64,000 nucleotides of DNA from NCBI GenBank assembly GCA_047601665.1, contig JASGIT010000001.1, positions 4,464,001 through 4,528,000 of the forward strand, in the 5' to 3' direction. The translations under genes were made by a program, and so were the position numbers. This DNA comes from JASGIT01 sp047601665. GTDB lineage: Bacteria > Pseudomonadota > Gammaproteobacteria > Burkholderiales > Burkholderiaceae_C. Position 1 is the first letter of the stretch, and each line of letters opens with the position of its first letter. A model generated the notes under the pieces. The model saw nothing but the letters and a program-made list of their open reading frames with translations. It did not search any database and had not been told where the DNA came from. Positions 25,245 through 34,538 of this stretch are shown here, piece by piece.

Positions 25245-25973
25245 TACCCGAGCGACATCAGCCGTCCGCCCTTAGCCTGGGAAGCCGAATTCGGCACCAG
25301 TGTGGGCCTGATGCCGCGCGACGGTAACGCGCAAGACATAGCCTGGTGGCACGGCCCGGCCTGCTACGTCTTCCACGTGATGAACGCCTGGGAAGCCGGC
25401 GGCTGTGTGTTCGCCGACGTGATGCAGTTCGACACGCCGCCGCTGTTCCCGCGCCCGGACGGCACGATGCCCACCGCCGCAGATACCGCCGCTTATCTCA
25501 CGCGCTGGACCTTCGACTTGACCCATCCCGAACGCGAATTCACCCGGCAGCGCCTGGACCCGCGCCCCGGCGAATTCCCGCGCATCGACGACCGCTTCGC
25601 CGGCCGGCCCTACCGCCATGGTTGGTACGTGCTGCGCGACGACGCGACGCAGCGCAATTTCGCCGGCCTGACGCACGTCGATCACGCCACCGGCCAGCGC
25701 AGCAGTTGGATGCCGCCCGCCCCCGACATCGTGTCCGAAGGCGTGTTCGTGCCGCGCGCGGCTGACGCGTCGGAAGGCGAAGGCTGGCTGCTGGCCACCG
25801 TCTGGCGCGGCGCCACCGATCGCAGTGAGCTGGCCGTTTTCGATGCTCAGGCCCTGGCTCGGGGACCGCTATGCACGGCCGCCCTGCCGCATCGCGTGCC
25901 AGCAGGCTTTCACGGTAATTGGTTCGGCGCACAAGACAGTGTGCCTGGCGCAGGCATCCATCCTGAACCCTGA
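25245..25973 (+). pseudogene. Carotenoid oxygenase family protein, N-terminally truncated
   Basis: About 240 residues matching the C-terminal half of carotenoid cleavage oxygenases (RPE65/CCD family). Iron-ligand segments visible are CYVFHVMNAWEAGG, GRPYRHGWYVL and the terminal LPHRVPAGFHGNWF, in which the last His is the fourth ligand. The N-terminal blades are missing; the remaining frame has an arbitrary ATG. The protein would lack the first of the four iron-binding His and cannot be active. Confidence 0.82.
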
Positions 25974-26763
25974 AAGCAGCGCAATGCGAGTGCGCACCCG
26001 AAAGAAAAAGCCGACATGCGGTCAATGCCAATCAGATAAGGCGAAGCTGAGTTGGTCTAAGCCGACCTCTACGTCGGCCTGTCCCCGACGCCCGATGGAT
26101 TCGAGGATCTGAACGTGACGCTGGAGCGTTGGTCCATCGGGGCGTTGTTGTCGCTCAGCCCGATCGATGGGAATGCGGCATGCAAGGCCTGGGACCTGCC
26201 ACAGCCTGTGGTCGCATAGCACCATCACACTTCTTGAAGCCGGCCCATGCAATTGCAGGGACCGGCTTCTTCTCTGGCCATATCCGGCGCAGCAGTCCGG
26301 CGCTTCGCTGGACCGCGCTGAGACCGACGTACTCGCTCGAAGGCCTGCATGCAAAGCACTTATCGCACAGGAGCCGCTGCGACCTCCCAGGCCGGCATGG
26401 CGTGCGCGCCGAAGCATGGACCTGTCGTGAAGACAGCCCCATGCAAAAGCGTTGACGTCCAAGGCATCGAGCACCATACTGGGCGCAACAAAATGCGTAT
26501 AGGCCCCACCCTAGCGGGCCGAGGGAGGTGCTCCATGGCCCGCCACTACCACCGCACGAAGACCCCTTGCGCGTTTTCCGGTCTTCCTTAGTAGCAATGC
26601 CGCCCCAATGCGAATGCGGCGGCACTTGGCTTGATGGCGCCGCTTGCCACTCCCGAGCACACCCTTTCCCTTTACCCCACACCCGTCCATCCGAACCAAC
26701 GGCTGGTGTTCCCGCACCAAGCCATGCCCAGGCGCCCCAGCCCATCAACAGAGGAGACCCCCT
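25974..26763. other. Intergenic region with unassigned fragment and terminator
   Basis: No intact gene. On the plus strand near 26055-26220 a protein-like reading (ADLYVGLSPTPDGFEDLNVT, then LERWSIGALLSLSPIDG) ends at a stop but lacks a start; family not recognised. A good rho-independent hairpin follows at 26236. The rest holds shadow frames only, up to the strong operon start at 26764. Confidence 0.4.
26236..26272 (+). terminator. Rho-independent terminator-like hairpin
   Basis: Perfect eight-base arms GAAGCCGG and CCGGCTTC separated by a 18-base loop and followed by TTCTCT. It lies after the unassigned reading that stops near 26219, in terminator position. Confidence 0.5.
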
Positions 26764-28329
26764 ATGAAAACAGGTCTATCCACCAATCGTCGATGCGATC
26801 CGTTCGCGGATTGCCTCGACGGCGCTGGCAAGCAATTCGTCATTCGGTATCACTCCCGCACCACCCAGCAACCCGAGAAGCGCATTTCTCCCAAGGAGGC
26901 GGCCGAATTGGCGCGCGCCGGCCTGGAGATTGCAACGGTCTACCAGGACAACGGTCGTACACCCGAGGATTTTGGATTTGACCGGGGTAAATTGGACGGC
27001 ACCTCGGCGCACAACGCCGCAGCCCAAATCGGCCAGCCACCCCGCAGCGCCATCTACTTTGCCGTCGACCACGATTTCAACGCCGCGGAGATCCGCTCCT
27101 TTGTGCTGCCCTACTTCAAGGGAGTCAAGGCGGGACTGGACGAAGCTGCCGGCGGCACCTCGATGTTCGAGATCGGCGTCTACGGCTCGGGACTAGCGTG
27201 CCAGTTGATCAAGGACAAGAACGCCCTGGCCCGGTTTGCCTGGCTCGCGGAATCGACGGGCTGGTACGGGTCGGCTACCTACGACAACTGGAATGTTCGC
27301 CAGCATGTCACCCATGCGAACCTCTGCGGGCTCGGTGCCGCATGGGAAGCATGCGATGCGCGCGACGATTTCGGCCAGTTCCGGCCCATCGGTTTCAACG
27401 TGCGAGCCGCGGAGGGCGAAGTGCGCCGCGTCAGCGCCAGCCAGTTGAACCTGCGCAGCATACCGAGCACCCAAGGCAACACGCCGGTCGCAGTGCTACC
27501 GGAAGGACAGCTGGTGCGCGTGCTGGGGCAAGCGGCAGAGCCTTGGATGCGCATACGAACGACGCTGGGCGGCAGCGACGTGATCGGCTATGCAAGCTCG
27601 AGGTACCTGCAGCCAGTCGAGGCGATTCCGGCACCGGCGCCGCTGGCGGCGGCGGCGGTCCCTCCCGTGTACTACCGCGAGAACGACCCCGGCTCGCGCA
27701 GGGCCTCGACAAGCAAACGGGCCCAACCGCTGGGAGAGCCTGGCCGGCCTGCAAGGGATGGAGCCGCTCCGGCTGCCCAACGCGTACAACAGTTGGGCCA
27801 GATCGTGGACTGGCTCGACTCCCCGAGCAGCGCACGCTACCTACGCGACGAGGTGACTTACTGCAACGTGTACGCAGCGGACTTCTGCTACCTGGCAGGC
27901 ATCTACTTGCCTCGCACCTGGTGGACCGATTCTGCGCTGATGCGCATTGCCAAGGGAGAAGCCTTGACAGCCGTCTACGGATCGACCATCCGGGAAATGC
28001 GCGCCGATGACTTGCACGCATGGCTCATCGAATTCGGATCTTCATTCGGGTGGCAGCGTGTATTCGACGCGACGGCACTGCAGGAAGCGGCCAACGGCGG
28101 AGGCGTTGGTGTCATTTGCGCGGATCGCGATGCCGCAGGCAAGCCCGGCCATATCACCATCGTCGTTCCTGAAACAGAGGCTCACAAAGCCAAGCGCGAT
28201 GCCGATGGCAACGTCACGCTTCCGATGCAAAGCCAGGCAGGGGCCGTGAATTTCCGCTACTCGACGGGCGACCGTGCCTGGTGGCTGGATCCCATGTTCC
28301 GGTCCTACGTGTTCTTCGTACACCCCTAG
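26764..28329 (+). CDS. DUF1906 glycoside-hydrolase-like / SH3 / cysteine amidase-like protein
   Basis: Protein of 521 residues with three parts. Residues about 1-205 match the DUF1906 (Rv2525c-like, TIM-barrel) domain: CDPFADCLDGAGKQFVIRYH, IYFAVDHDFNAAEI, IGVYGSGLACQLI and WLAESTGWYGS. Residues 220-285 form an SH3b domain (QLNLRSIPSTQGNTPVAVLP, YASSRYLQPV). The C-terminal part looks like an NlpC/CHAP-type cysteine peptidase: TYCNVYAADFCYLAG with Cys367, and PGHITIVVPE with His463. A modular peptidoglycan hydrolase is the best guess. No signal peptide, so release would need lysis or a dedicated secretion system. The gene leads a three-gene operon with two envelope proteins. Confidence 0.75.
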   Translation: MKTGLSTNRRCDPFADCLDGAGKQFVIRYHSRTTQQPEKRISPKEAAELARAGLEIATVYQDNGRTPEDFGFDRGKLDGTSAHNAAAQIGQPPRSAIYFAVDHDFNAAEIRSFVLPYFKGVKAGLDEAAGGTSMFEIGVYGSGLACQLIKDKNALARFAWLAESTGWYGSATYDNWNVRQHVTHANLCGLGAAWEACDARDDFGQFRPIGFNVRAAEGEVRRVSASQLNLRSIPSTQGNTPVAVLPEGQLVRVLGQAAEPWMRIRTTLGGSDVIGYASSRYLQPVEAIPAPAPLAAAAVPPVYYRENDPGSRRASTSKRAQPLGEPGRPARDGAAPAAQRVQQLGQIVDWLDSPSSARYLRDEVTYCNVYAADFCYLAGIYLPRTWWTDSALMRIAKGEALTAVYGSTIREMRADDLHAWLIEFGSSFGWQRVFDATALQEAANGGGVGVICADRDAAGKPGHITIVVPETEAHKAKRDADGNVTLPMQSQAGAVNFRYSTGDRAWWLDPMFRSYVFFVHP

Positions 28330-28341
28330 CAAGGAAGCCCC

Positions 28342-29460
28342 ATGAAAACCGCCACCCTGCTCAGGACAAGCGCGATATCGGCGATTCTGCCACTCGTTGT
28401 AATGGCGCAAACACCTGCTGACCTCGCAGCGCCGCAATCAACCGCCATCAGAAAGCCGGACTTCAAGGTGCAGTTGATAAGCCCCAATGGCGTGAAATCC
28501 GCCCCCCAGGAACTGCAAGGCGTTCAGTTGGAAACAGCGTCCAGCGAGCGGGATCAGATCTTGAAAGACCTGCTGGGCAGCAAAGGCCTCGCCCTCGACA
28601 AGAAATCGCTCGCGGCTGTTCGTACACTGAATCCATCGCTCAAGGCGGACGGCACCGTGCCGGCAGGCACCAAGATCACCTACTACGCGCCCCACCTGGT
28701 AGCCGGGCAACTGGCACCGGGTGAAAAAACCGCCTTTGACATGGCCTTGGCGGCCAAGTACCAAGTGGGAGCCGAGCGTACCGTCGCGCGAACCGTCCGG
28801 CAGGAAACGATCCGGATGCCCAGCACGGCCTACGAGCAGAAAGCAGACATGGCCATGCACCGCCAACTGGTGGCCTCGATCGAGGAAACCGCCACACTGG
28901 TGGAGTCCCGCGCCGACAAGTTGACTGCCAGAGATCTCGCACTCTCCAAGTACTACCTCAGCGAGGCCAATGCACAGTCGCAGCGCCTGTCCTCTCTCAC
29001 AGCGGCCAATAGCATACGGACGGACAGCGTGGAACAGCTGAAACTGACGGTCCAGCCCCTGGAAGGCATGCGGACCATGATGAAGAAGACCGTGTCGCCG
29101 ATTGAGTACCGGGCCGTGAATGTCAAGGTTTCCGGTCCCCCTGCAGGGCCGCCAGCCGAGCCGCTGCGCGTCTATGTCCTGCCGGGCGGGATGCTTGATC
29201 GTCCGGAAACCTACACCTTGGCGGAGCTTAAGGACCTGCTAATAGCACTTTCCTTCGAGAACCTGACCAGCCCCTCACGATCCATGGTCGCTCAGGGCGA
29301 CATGCGCCTCTGGGTTGGTCCCGATCACGCCTACGACGCAATGGCCAAGCGGATACTGCAGAGCGCGCCCATCCGCTTCAAGGCGGTATTGCCGGCCACG
29401 GACAATGGCCCGGAGCGGCAGATCGAATTCGAAGCCCCAACCGATGTGGTGCAGCCATGA
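28342..29460 (+). CDS. Exported protein of unknown function
   Basis: Protein of 372 residues with a signal peptide ending in VVMAQ (23). The segment KSLAAVRTLNPSLKADGTVP, AGTKITYYAP looks like a LysM-type wall-binding repeat lacking its first strand. A long central helical region follows (about 150-240), then a C-terminal mixed domain. It begins 12 bases after the amidase-like gene and overlaps the next start by four bases, so the three are co-transcribed. An envelope partner or immunity role for the hydrolase is an inference from order only. Confidence 0.7.
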   Translation: MKTATLLRTSAISAILPLVVMAQTPADLAAPQSTAIRKPDFKVQLISPNGVKSAPQELQGVQLETASSERDQILKDLLGSKGLALDKKSLAAVRTLNPSLKADGTVPAGTKITYYAPHLVAGQLAPGEKTAFDMALAAKYQVGAERTVARTVRQETIRMPSTAYEQKADMAMHRQLVASIEETATLVESRADKLTARDLALSKYYLSEANAQSQRLSSLTAANSIRTDSVEQLKLTVQPLEGMRTMMKKTVSPIEYRAVNVKVSGPPAGPPAEPLRVYVLPGGMLDRPETYTLAELKDLLIALSFENLTSPSRSMVAQGDMRLWVGPDHAYDAMAKRILQSAPIRFKAVLPATDNGPERQIEFEAPTDVVQP

Positions 29461-30086
29461 ACGACTCCGTAAGAGGCACTGGGCATTTCGGCCCGTTGAT
29501 CGCTGTGATCCTGTCCGCGGTGTCCGTGGTGACTGCTACCTTCGGGCTTTTCAACTCCATTCTGAAAGAGCTGATGCCGCAGGTGGAAGGCGCGGCCCAA
29601 ACCGTGTCCTTCGTGTCCTTCGGCACGGTCATCGTGCTCCTGGCCTTGACCCTGCTCATTCGCAAGCGCCTGCGTGTGTTCGCGCAGATAGCGCTGGCCA
29701 TCACCAGCATTGTCCTGCTCGCAGTGGCCGCCGTTGTTTACCTTGCATTCACCGACCTCGTGCGCGACCGGGTCTATCTGTACCCTCCTGGCTCCGGCAG
29801 TGTCAGCGAGCAGCGTCCTTACGTCAGCGGGGCATACCACGAGCAAGGCAGGATCCGGGCGGCCGGGATGGATCTCGCGACTGGGGTCAGCAAGCATGGC
29901 GGCCCCGACATGGTCAACGCCCATCAGCTCCTCTGGACCAGCGAAGCGCGCTCGGCTGTCGTTGGGCAGTTTGTCCGGTACTACATGGCGCTGGCATTTC
30001 TGATGACCACGGCGCTCTATATCGCGGCCATTGCGATCTGGAGAACATTGGCCGGACAACAAACTACACGCCGAAGTTCGCAGTAG
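29457..30086 (+). CDS. Inner-membrane protein of unknown function
   Basis: Protein of 209 residues with three N-terminal membrane helices (about 12-35, 50-68, 74-98), a periplasmic or cytoplasmic loop of about 75 residues (LYPPGSGSVSEQRPYVSGAY), and a final helix near 176-198. The ATG overlaps the preceding stop (ATGA), a sign of translational coupling. Third gene of the operon headed by the putative peptidoglycan hydrolase; membrane topology would suit an immunity or export function. No family recognised. Confidence 0.7.
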   Translation: MNDSVRGTGHFGPLIAVILSAVSVVTATFGLFNSILKELMPQVEGAAQTVSFVSFGTVIVLLALTLLIRKRLRVFAQIALAITSIVLLAVAAVVYLAFTDLVRDRVYLYPPGSGSVSEQRPYVSGAYHEQGRIRAAGMDLATGVSKHGGPDMVNAHQLLWTSEARSAVVGQFVRYYMALAFLMTTALYIAAIAIWRTLAGQQTTRRSSQ

Positions 30087-30691
30087 AAATTGATTTCATC
30101 TTGATCAGGCCTTGGCCCAGGGGCATCATCCAGGAGCTGTCGGCTTGCAGGCGCGTGTTGCACGACGATCTATGGTCAGGGCACATCAAGAGTCTTGAAC
30201 CTAACCGTCGAATGTCTACTGGCACGCGGCCGGACTGCGGATCGGATTCCGAAGAGCTCGGTCACGAAGAAGTTCATGACGGCGGTCGCGCCCAAGCAGG
30301 CCAGCATTAGGGTGGTATACAGCCTGGAATCGGGCTGCTGTTTTCTTCCCGACCAGTACGAAAGCCAAGGTACCAATGCCCTATCTACGTGCTGGGCACG
30401 CATTCCGGACTCGGCCTGCGATATCAATATCGCCAAGGCCCTGGAGGAATGTCTCGCCGAAGCGGACCGAGACGTGTGCAGTGAGACTCACGAAACACTG
30501 CGCGCCACGGTCCGCCCCTTGAATGAACGACCGGGATCCACTCCCGCGCAACGCCCATTGCATAGCAAGCAGTTCCGTGTCTTGCTACCAGCCCAATCCA
30601 GCGTTAATTGGAGTGCGTTTTTTGGGTTCACGACATTGCTTGTTGCGCAGAATGCCATTGTATGTAACAAGCATCAACTGGAACCCCTTCT
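30087..30691. other. Stretch without supported genes
   Basis: About 600 bases. Long frames exist on both strands but have no start/RBS combination or domain I can support. One minus-strand frame contains a hydrophobic run (TTLMLACLGATAVMNFFVTE) that could be a small membrane protein, but it lacks other support. Promoter for the next gene is expected near the right end. Confidence 0.35.
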
Positions 30692-31192
30692 ATGGACGCC
30701 CTCCCCCGCTCTCTGCTTCACGGATCCCGACGCAATGCCATCGATCGGCTCAACCCCCTTCTCGGAAACGATCACGCCCCCTTTGGTCCCGCCCTGTATC
30801 TGACAGAAGATCCTCAAGTCGCGAACTGCTACGTCTGCAGGACGGGTGCCATCTATACCGTCGAACTGGTCGGAAACAGCCAGCTCACCATTGCGATGAA
30901 TGCGTGCTGGAAAGCACTCTCGGTGGATGCAAGGCTCGTCATCACAAGGCTTTTCAAGGCAGCCAGCATGCCCGTGCCTAGCGGCCTCAAGCATGCCAGG
31001 GAAATTCTGGATAGCGTCGAGCCCGCGATGGACAAACGCCAGCGCAACGCGTTTCTCGCCGCCGAAGGTATATGGATGCTCTTCGGACACATTGGCACCA
31101 TGGAAGACAGCGGCCTGTGCGATCGGGGAGTCCAATATGCGCTACTCTGCACGTCAGCCATTGCCTCGCAACGCCTTTGGGAAATCCCGTAG
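30692..31192 (+). CDS. Small protein resembling ADP-ribosyltransferase-fold toxins
   Basis: Protein of 166 residues; ATG eight bases after GGAA. The N-terminal third reads LLHGSRRNAIDRLNP, then FGPALYLTEDPQVANCY and GAIYTVELVG. This order (HGS, GxALYLTxDPxxA, strand) is that of ART/PARP-like domains such as DUF3990-type toxins, where His and Tyr bind NAD. The remaining 100 residues are helical, and a late catalytic Glu candidate is E144 or nearby. No signal peptide. It stands alone; no antitoxin is evident beside it. Assignment by eye only. Confidence 0.5.
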   Translation: MDALPRSLLHGSRRNAIDRLNPLLGNDHAPFGPALYLTEDPQVANCYVCRTGAIYTVELVGNSQLTIAMNACWKALSVDARLVITRLFKAASMPVPSGLKHAREILDSVEPAMDKRQRNAFLAAEGIWMLFGHIGTMEDSGLCDRGVQYALLCTSAIASQRLWEIP

Positions 31193-31398
31193 CATGCCAT
31201 GTAGCGTGCTCCGCTTCATTTACCGCGGTGGCTGGCACTTCGGAGATCGCAATGGTTAGCAGGCTGTTGACATTCGCCCCAATGAAGCGCGCAACTTCCT
31301 GCGTTGGAGCGCATTCGCGAATTTGGGCTGTCTCGCACAGTCCCATTTGACCGTCCCGATCCGGGTTTGCTCCGCCTCGCTCCAGCCGTTGTCGCTCA
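31193..31398. other. Intergenic gap before an IS fragment
   Basis: On the minus strand a short open frame from an ATG near 31398 (MSDNGWSEAEQTRIGTVKWD, about 47 codons) is present, without a ribosome-binding site. Nothing else recognised. Confidence 0.25.
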
Positions 31399-31695
31399 TT
31401 GTCGTGCTCTTCGCGTGACCTGCATCAACATTCGTGCCATTCGCACGATGTTGCTCGCAGTCATCGTCAGTTTGAAGTGCTGAGCGAGCACGTGACGGTG
31501 CAGATCGCCAAAAGGAGCGAGTGGCACACCTTCAAGGTCATGCCCAAGCGCTGGATCGTCGAGTGCAGCTTTGCGTGGCAGAACAAGAACCAGCAGCTTT
31601 GGAAGAACTGCGAGTGCTGGCTCAACACCAAGCCTGCAATTCATCCATCTGGCGTTTCTGGTCCTGATGATCAGGAGATCGTGAACACGTTCTAA
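31399..31695 (+). mobile_element. IS5-family transposase, C-terminal fragment with terminal repeat
   Basis: The segment HTFKVMPKRWIVECSFAWQN, KNQQLWKNCECWLNTKPAIH matches the C-terminal catalytic region of IS5-group transposases (Glu of DDE within the VExSFAW motif, here VECSFAW). The frame stops within GATCGTGAACACGTTCTAA, which is the terminal inverted repeat. The 5' two thirds are missing. Solo copies of this end lie near 3293 and 25191. Confidence 0.85.
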
Positions 31696-31800
31696 ACAGT
31701 GAATTATTCGGGTTTTCCCTTGGTGAGTATCAAGCCACATTGTTTTGTTCGACCGCTCACCGTAAGATGGTTGTCGTCTATTTCTAGCTAGGCATTAATC

Positions 31801-32262
31801 ATGAACGAGGTCGTGTTCAAAGTTCAAAATCACGAAACTAGCACCGGGCATAAGTATTCATCAGTAAGTATTTTTGTTAATCATCAATCCTTGGCTGAAA
31901 TAATGAAAACCTATGAATTGCCCATGGCAACTAGAGAAGGTCATCCGAACCTAGCTGGAGCATATGCCGCATTAGCCATGCCTTCCTTGCCTGAAAAGTA
32001 TTATCTAGGCGAGCACAATGCATATTGGGGTGACGGAGGAAATAAAACAGCATTGCTTGATTGCGAATGCGGCTGCTCGGGTTGCTGGCCGCTGCTTTGC
32101 AAAATAAGCTGCTGTGAAGATAAGGTAATTTGGTCTAATTTTGAGCAGCCACATCGTACACTAGGCCCGGGAGCATCTCACTGGGACTACTCGAAATTTG
32201 AGGGCTTCATCTTTGATAGGAATCAATATATGCGTGCAGTTGAAAGCCTAAAAAATATCTAA
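31801..32262 (+). CDS. Low-GC hypothetical protein
   Basis: Protein of 153 residues in a clearly AT-richer stretch than its surroundings, which indicates recent acquisition. Features: many aromatic residues and a cysteine cluster DCECGCSGCWPLLCKISCCE in the middle. No signal peptide. The cluster could bind metal. I do not recognise the family; size, isolation and foreign composition resemble immunity proteins or orphan phage/plasmid genes. Confidence 0.6.
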   Translation: MNEVVFKVQNHETSTGHKYSSVSIFVNHQSLAEIMKTYELPMATREGHPNLAGAYAALAMPSLPEKYYLGEHNAYWGDGGNKTALLDCECGCSGCWPLLCKISCCEDKVIWSNFEQPHRTLGPGASHWDYSKFEGFIFDRNQYMRAVESLKNI

Positions 32263-32330
32263 GGAAGGTCTGCGCAATGCATTTTGTGATGTGCTGAAGC
32301 TGAACTGCCAAGCCGATATGTGGGGTCAGC

Positions 32331-32989
32331 TTGGCCCAAATACAGTGCGGCGCCGCTTTCGTTTTTTTCGCAGCCCGTTGGCCATTTTCAGGTGCGCTCA
32401 TGCCTGCATGCCCATTAAAGTTCGCCGCACCATCCACAAGGTGGATAGCGCAAACAACGTGTGCAGTTGCGCAGTGTTCTTGGCAAGTCCTGGTAGCCAA
32501 TCCCACGCTGAATGTGGTGCGAACCACGGGACGTGAGTATGCAAAAGCTTTTCCTAGCCTGGCCCAGGTGCAGTCTCGCGAGACCATTCACTATGGAATT
32601 CCATTGTTGGGGCGCTATATGCGATCAACATATCGTCGTCCAACGAGAAGTGCGGCCCCGTGAAGAACAACCGCACTACCTGCACTTGGCAGCAGACCAC
32701 CCGTGCCAAGGCCGCCAATGCAATGTTTGCCACCATGCAGTTCGACGCGCCACTGCCAATCACCGAAAGCTTGCGATACGAATTCGTGTTCGAAGATGGC
32801 ACGTGGAAGTCCCCCTCTTTGCGTCTGCACTTTGCGTCGCGCGACCGCTCCCGCCTCTCTTCGGGTGTCAGCAGTGGGCCCGATGCTTTCGAGCGATCGC
32901 AGGAGGCCACGCGACGCACGGCCTGCACGGCCGCCGCCGGCTACAACAGCGACATGGCCAACTTGGCGAGTGCGATGTACAACTGTTGA
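32331..32989 (+). pseudogene. Possible decayed or unassigned coding region
   Basis: Two adjoining plus-strand frames look protein-like. The first ends at 32663 (REYAKAFPSLAQVQSRETIH), the second reads on from about 32600 (ALYAINISSSNEKCG) to SDMANLASAMYNC and ends at 32989. A GTG at 32660 overlaps the first stop, so two coupled genes are possible, but the absence of a clear start for either favours one frameshifted gene. Function unknown. Confidence 0.3.
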
Positions 32990-33065
32990 GATAATTGGAA
33001 ATTGCTGAATTCACAGCCGAGCGAAGTTACTCCTTTTATCTCGTTCGGCAACTTGTAGGTGGCCC

Positions 33066-34282
33066 ATGAATTTAAGCGAAGTCATGTCTCGCTATCCTTA
33101 CTTGTTCGATGAGATGTCGAACGTCTACGTCGACTGGATTCGCAAGGACGAGTATGGCCATCCCGGCGCTTCGCGAAACGCACTGCCTGAACAGGCAATG
33201 CCATCGTTCCGGAGATTGGTGTCGACCGTGTGGCGCAAGGGCCTGGTGGATTGCGTAGGTCGAACTGAGTTGGTGCGGCCGCTCGACATGACCATGACCG
33301 TGTCAGAACTTCTAAATGAGTGCTACCCAAGCGGACAGCATTCGCGAAGCAGGGTGGAAGGTCTCTGTCGGACGACTCTGGTCAAGGCCCACGTTCCTTA
33401 CTTGATGGTTACTGCGCATGGAAAACTTGAGGCTGATGAGTTTGTCCTCCCCAAACTCATCAGTGCTGAGTGGAGTCAGCTCATCAAGACTTTTTGGGTT
33501 GGGGAAGCGTCCGATGCCATCACTGGAGCCTTGTCGGCGATGATTCGAGACGAGATTGATCGAGAAAACTCGGGGACTTTTACCGTCGCCAAGTCGGCAC
33601 AGACACGCGGCGCTGGGCTCAGCGAAAAGTATTGGCGCATGAGCCGGAACGCTCTGGAGCACTGCAAACCGATTTGCACCGGCTGCAGAACGGAACAGTA
33701 GAAACCCGGATTTCGTATCGTGCGCCCTTAGGCCTATGGGACGAGCACGATGTCTGGGGAGCTCTACATGCAGTCTCTGGAGACGGGGAAGTGGATGCCT
33801 GGCTGCAGGCCACGGTGTACTCGTTTTGTCCCGACAGATCTCGCGAATACAAAGATCACTCGAGGTTTTCGGCTGACTATGCGCTGGAGAGGATCGCCTT
33901 TTCCCGTGGCCGAGATGAGCACGGTGTCATCGATGCTTTATTTCAGCAGTTCCCCGATATTCGTGCGTTGCTAGAGGGCCATGCCGTGTGCATTGTGAAG
34001 TCGTGGGAGCGTCGTGCTGGTGCCCAGAGCGGGGTTGGTATGCAACTCCTGAAAGCCGCCTTGCAGCTCCTCAAGAAGAGATTTCCTGAGATGAGATTAC
34101 TGGTGTTAATTGCGCACCCGAGGCAGTTCCCCACATACCAAGAGGAAGGCCCTACCGCTGTCCTGGAGGCACGCTTCGATGCTATGGAGCGGCTGGAGGA
34201 ATACATTCGCATCTGCGATCCAGCGCATTGCGTCTCGGCCTTTCTTCGCATTGTGCGCGGCTGGACCGCACAAGTTGGCTGA
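33066..34282 (+). pseudogene. Hypothetical protein with GNAT-like C-terminus, frameshifted
   Basis: The first reading frame starts MNLSEVMSRYPYLFDEMSNV and ends at 33701. A second frame that continues smoothly begins about 33650 (LQTDLHRLQNGTVETRISYR) and ends at 34282. The join at RNALEH/LQTDLHRL strongly suggests one protein of about 400 residues broken by a frameshift. The C-terminal region AVCIVKSWERRAGAQSGVGM, then QLLKAALQLLKKRFPEMRLL resembles the GxGxxL motif of GNAT acetyltransferases. No signal peptide. Function otherwise unknown. Lower GC than the flanks. Confidence 0.55.
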
Positions 34283-34362
34283 CTGGCACTCAAGCGGCAG
34301 CGACAAGAAGAGCAGATGAAGCTGACAAATCAATTAATTCAGCTTCTCCAGTCTTAGGCGAC

Positions 34363-34518
34363 ATGCAGGGCCAGCTTGTGAACATGCTGATGGACCAGCT
34401 TGTCGTCTTGGCCATGGTCGCCTATGCCGTCGTGTCGGCGTTTGTCTACGGTTGGAGCGTCTACAAGGGACGAGATGATGGGGTCATCCTCACGCAAATT
34501 CGCACCTCGTGCCTGTAG
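34363..34518 (+). CDS. Putative small membrane protein
   Basis: Fifty-one codons from an ATG near AGG (short spacing). The product has one predicted membrane helix (MLMDQLVVLAMVAYAVVSAF) and a charged tail (YKGRDDG). It follows the frameshifted GNAT-like gene by 80 bases. Weak evidence. Confidence 0.3.
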   Translation: MQGQLVNMLMDQLVVLAMVAYAVVSAFVYGWSVYKGRDDGVILTQIRTSCL

Positions 34519-34538
34519 TGTAGATGTCTGCGCCCAGT

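Noticed and set aside
25232..25400. Start codon of the carotenoid oxygenase frame as a real gene start
   Set aside because: The frame begins inside the conserved domain next to an IS end relic, so the protein is truncated, not short by nature.
26129..26720. Open frames on both strands before the DUF1906 operon
   Set aside because: No ribosome-binding sites, no domains and interrupted by a terminator-like hairpin.
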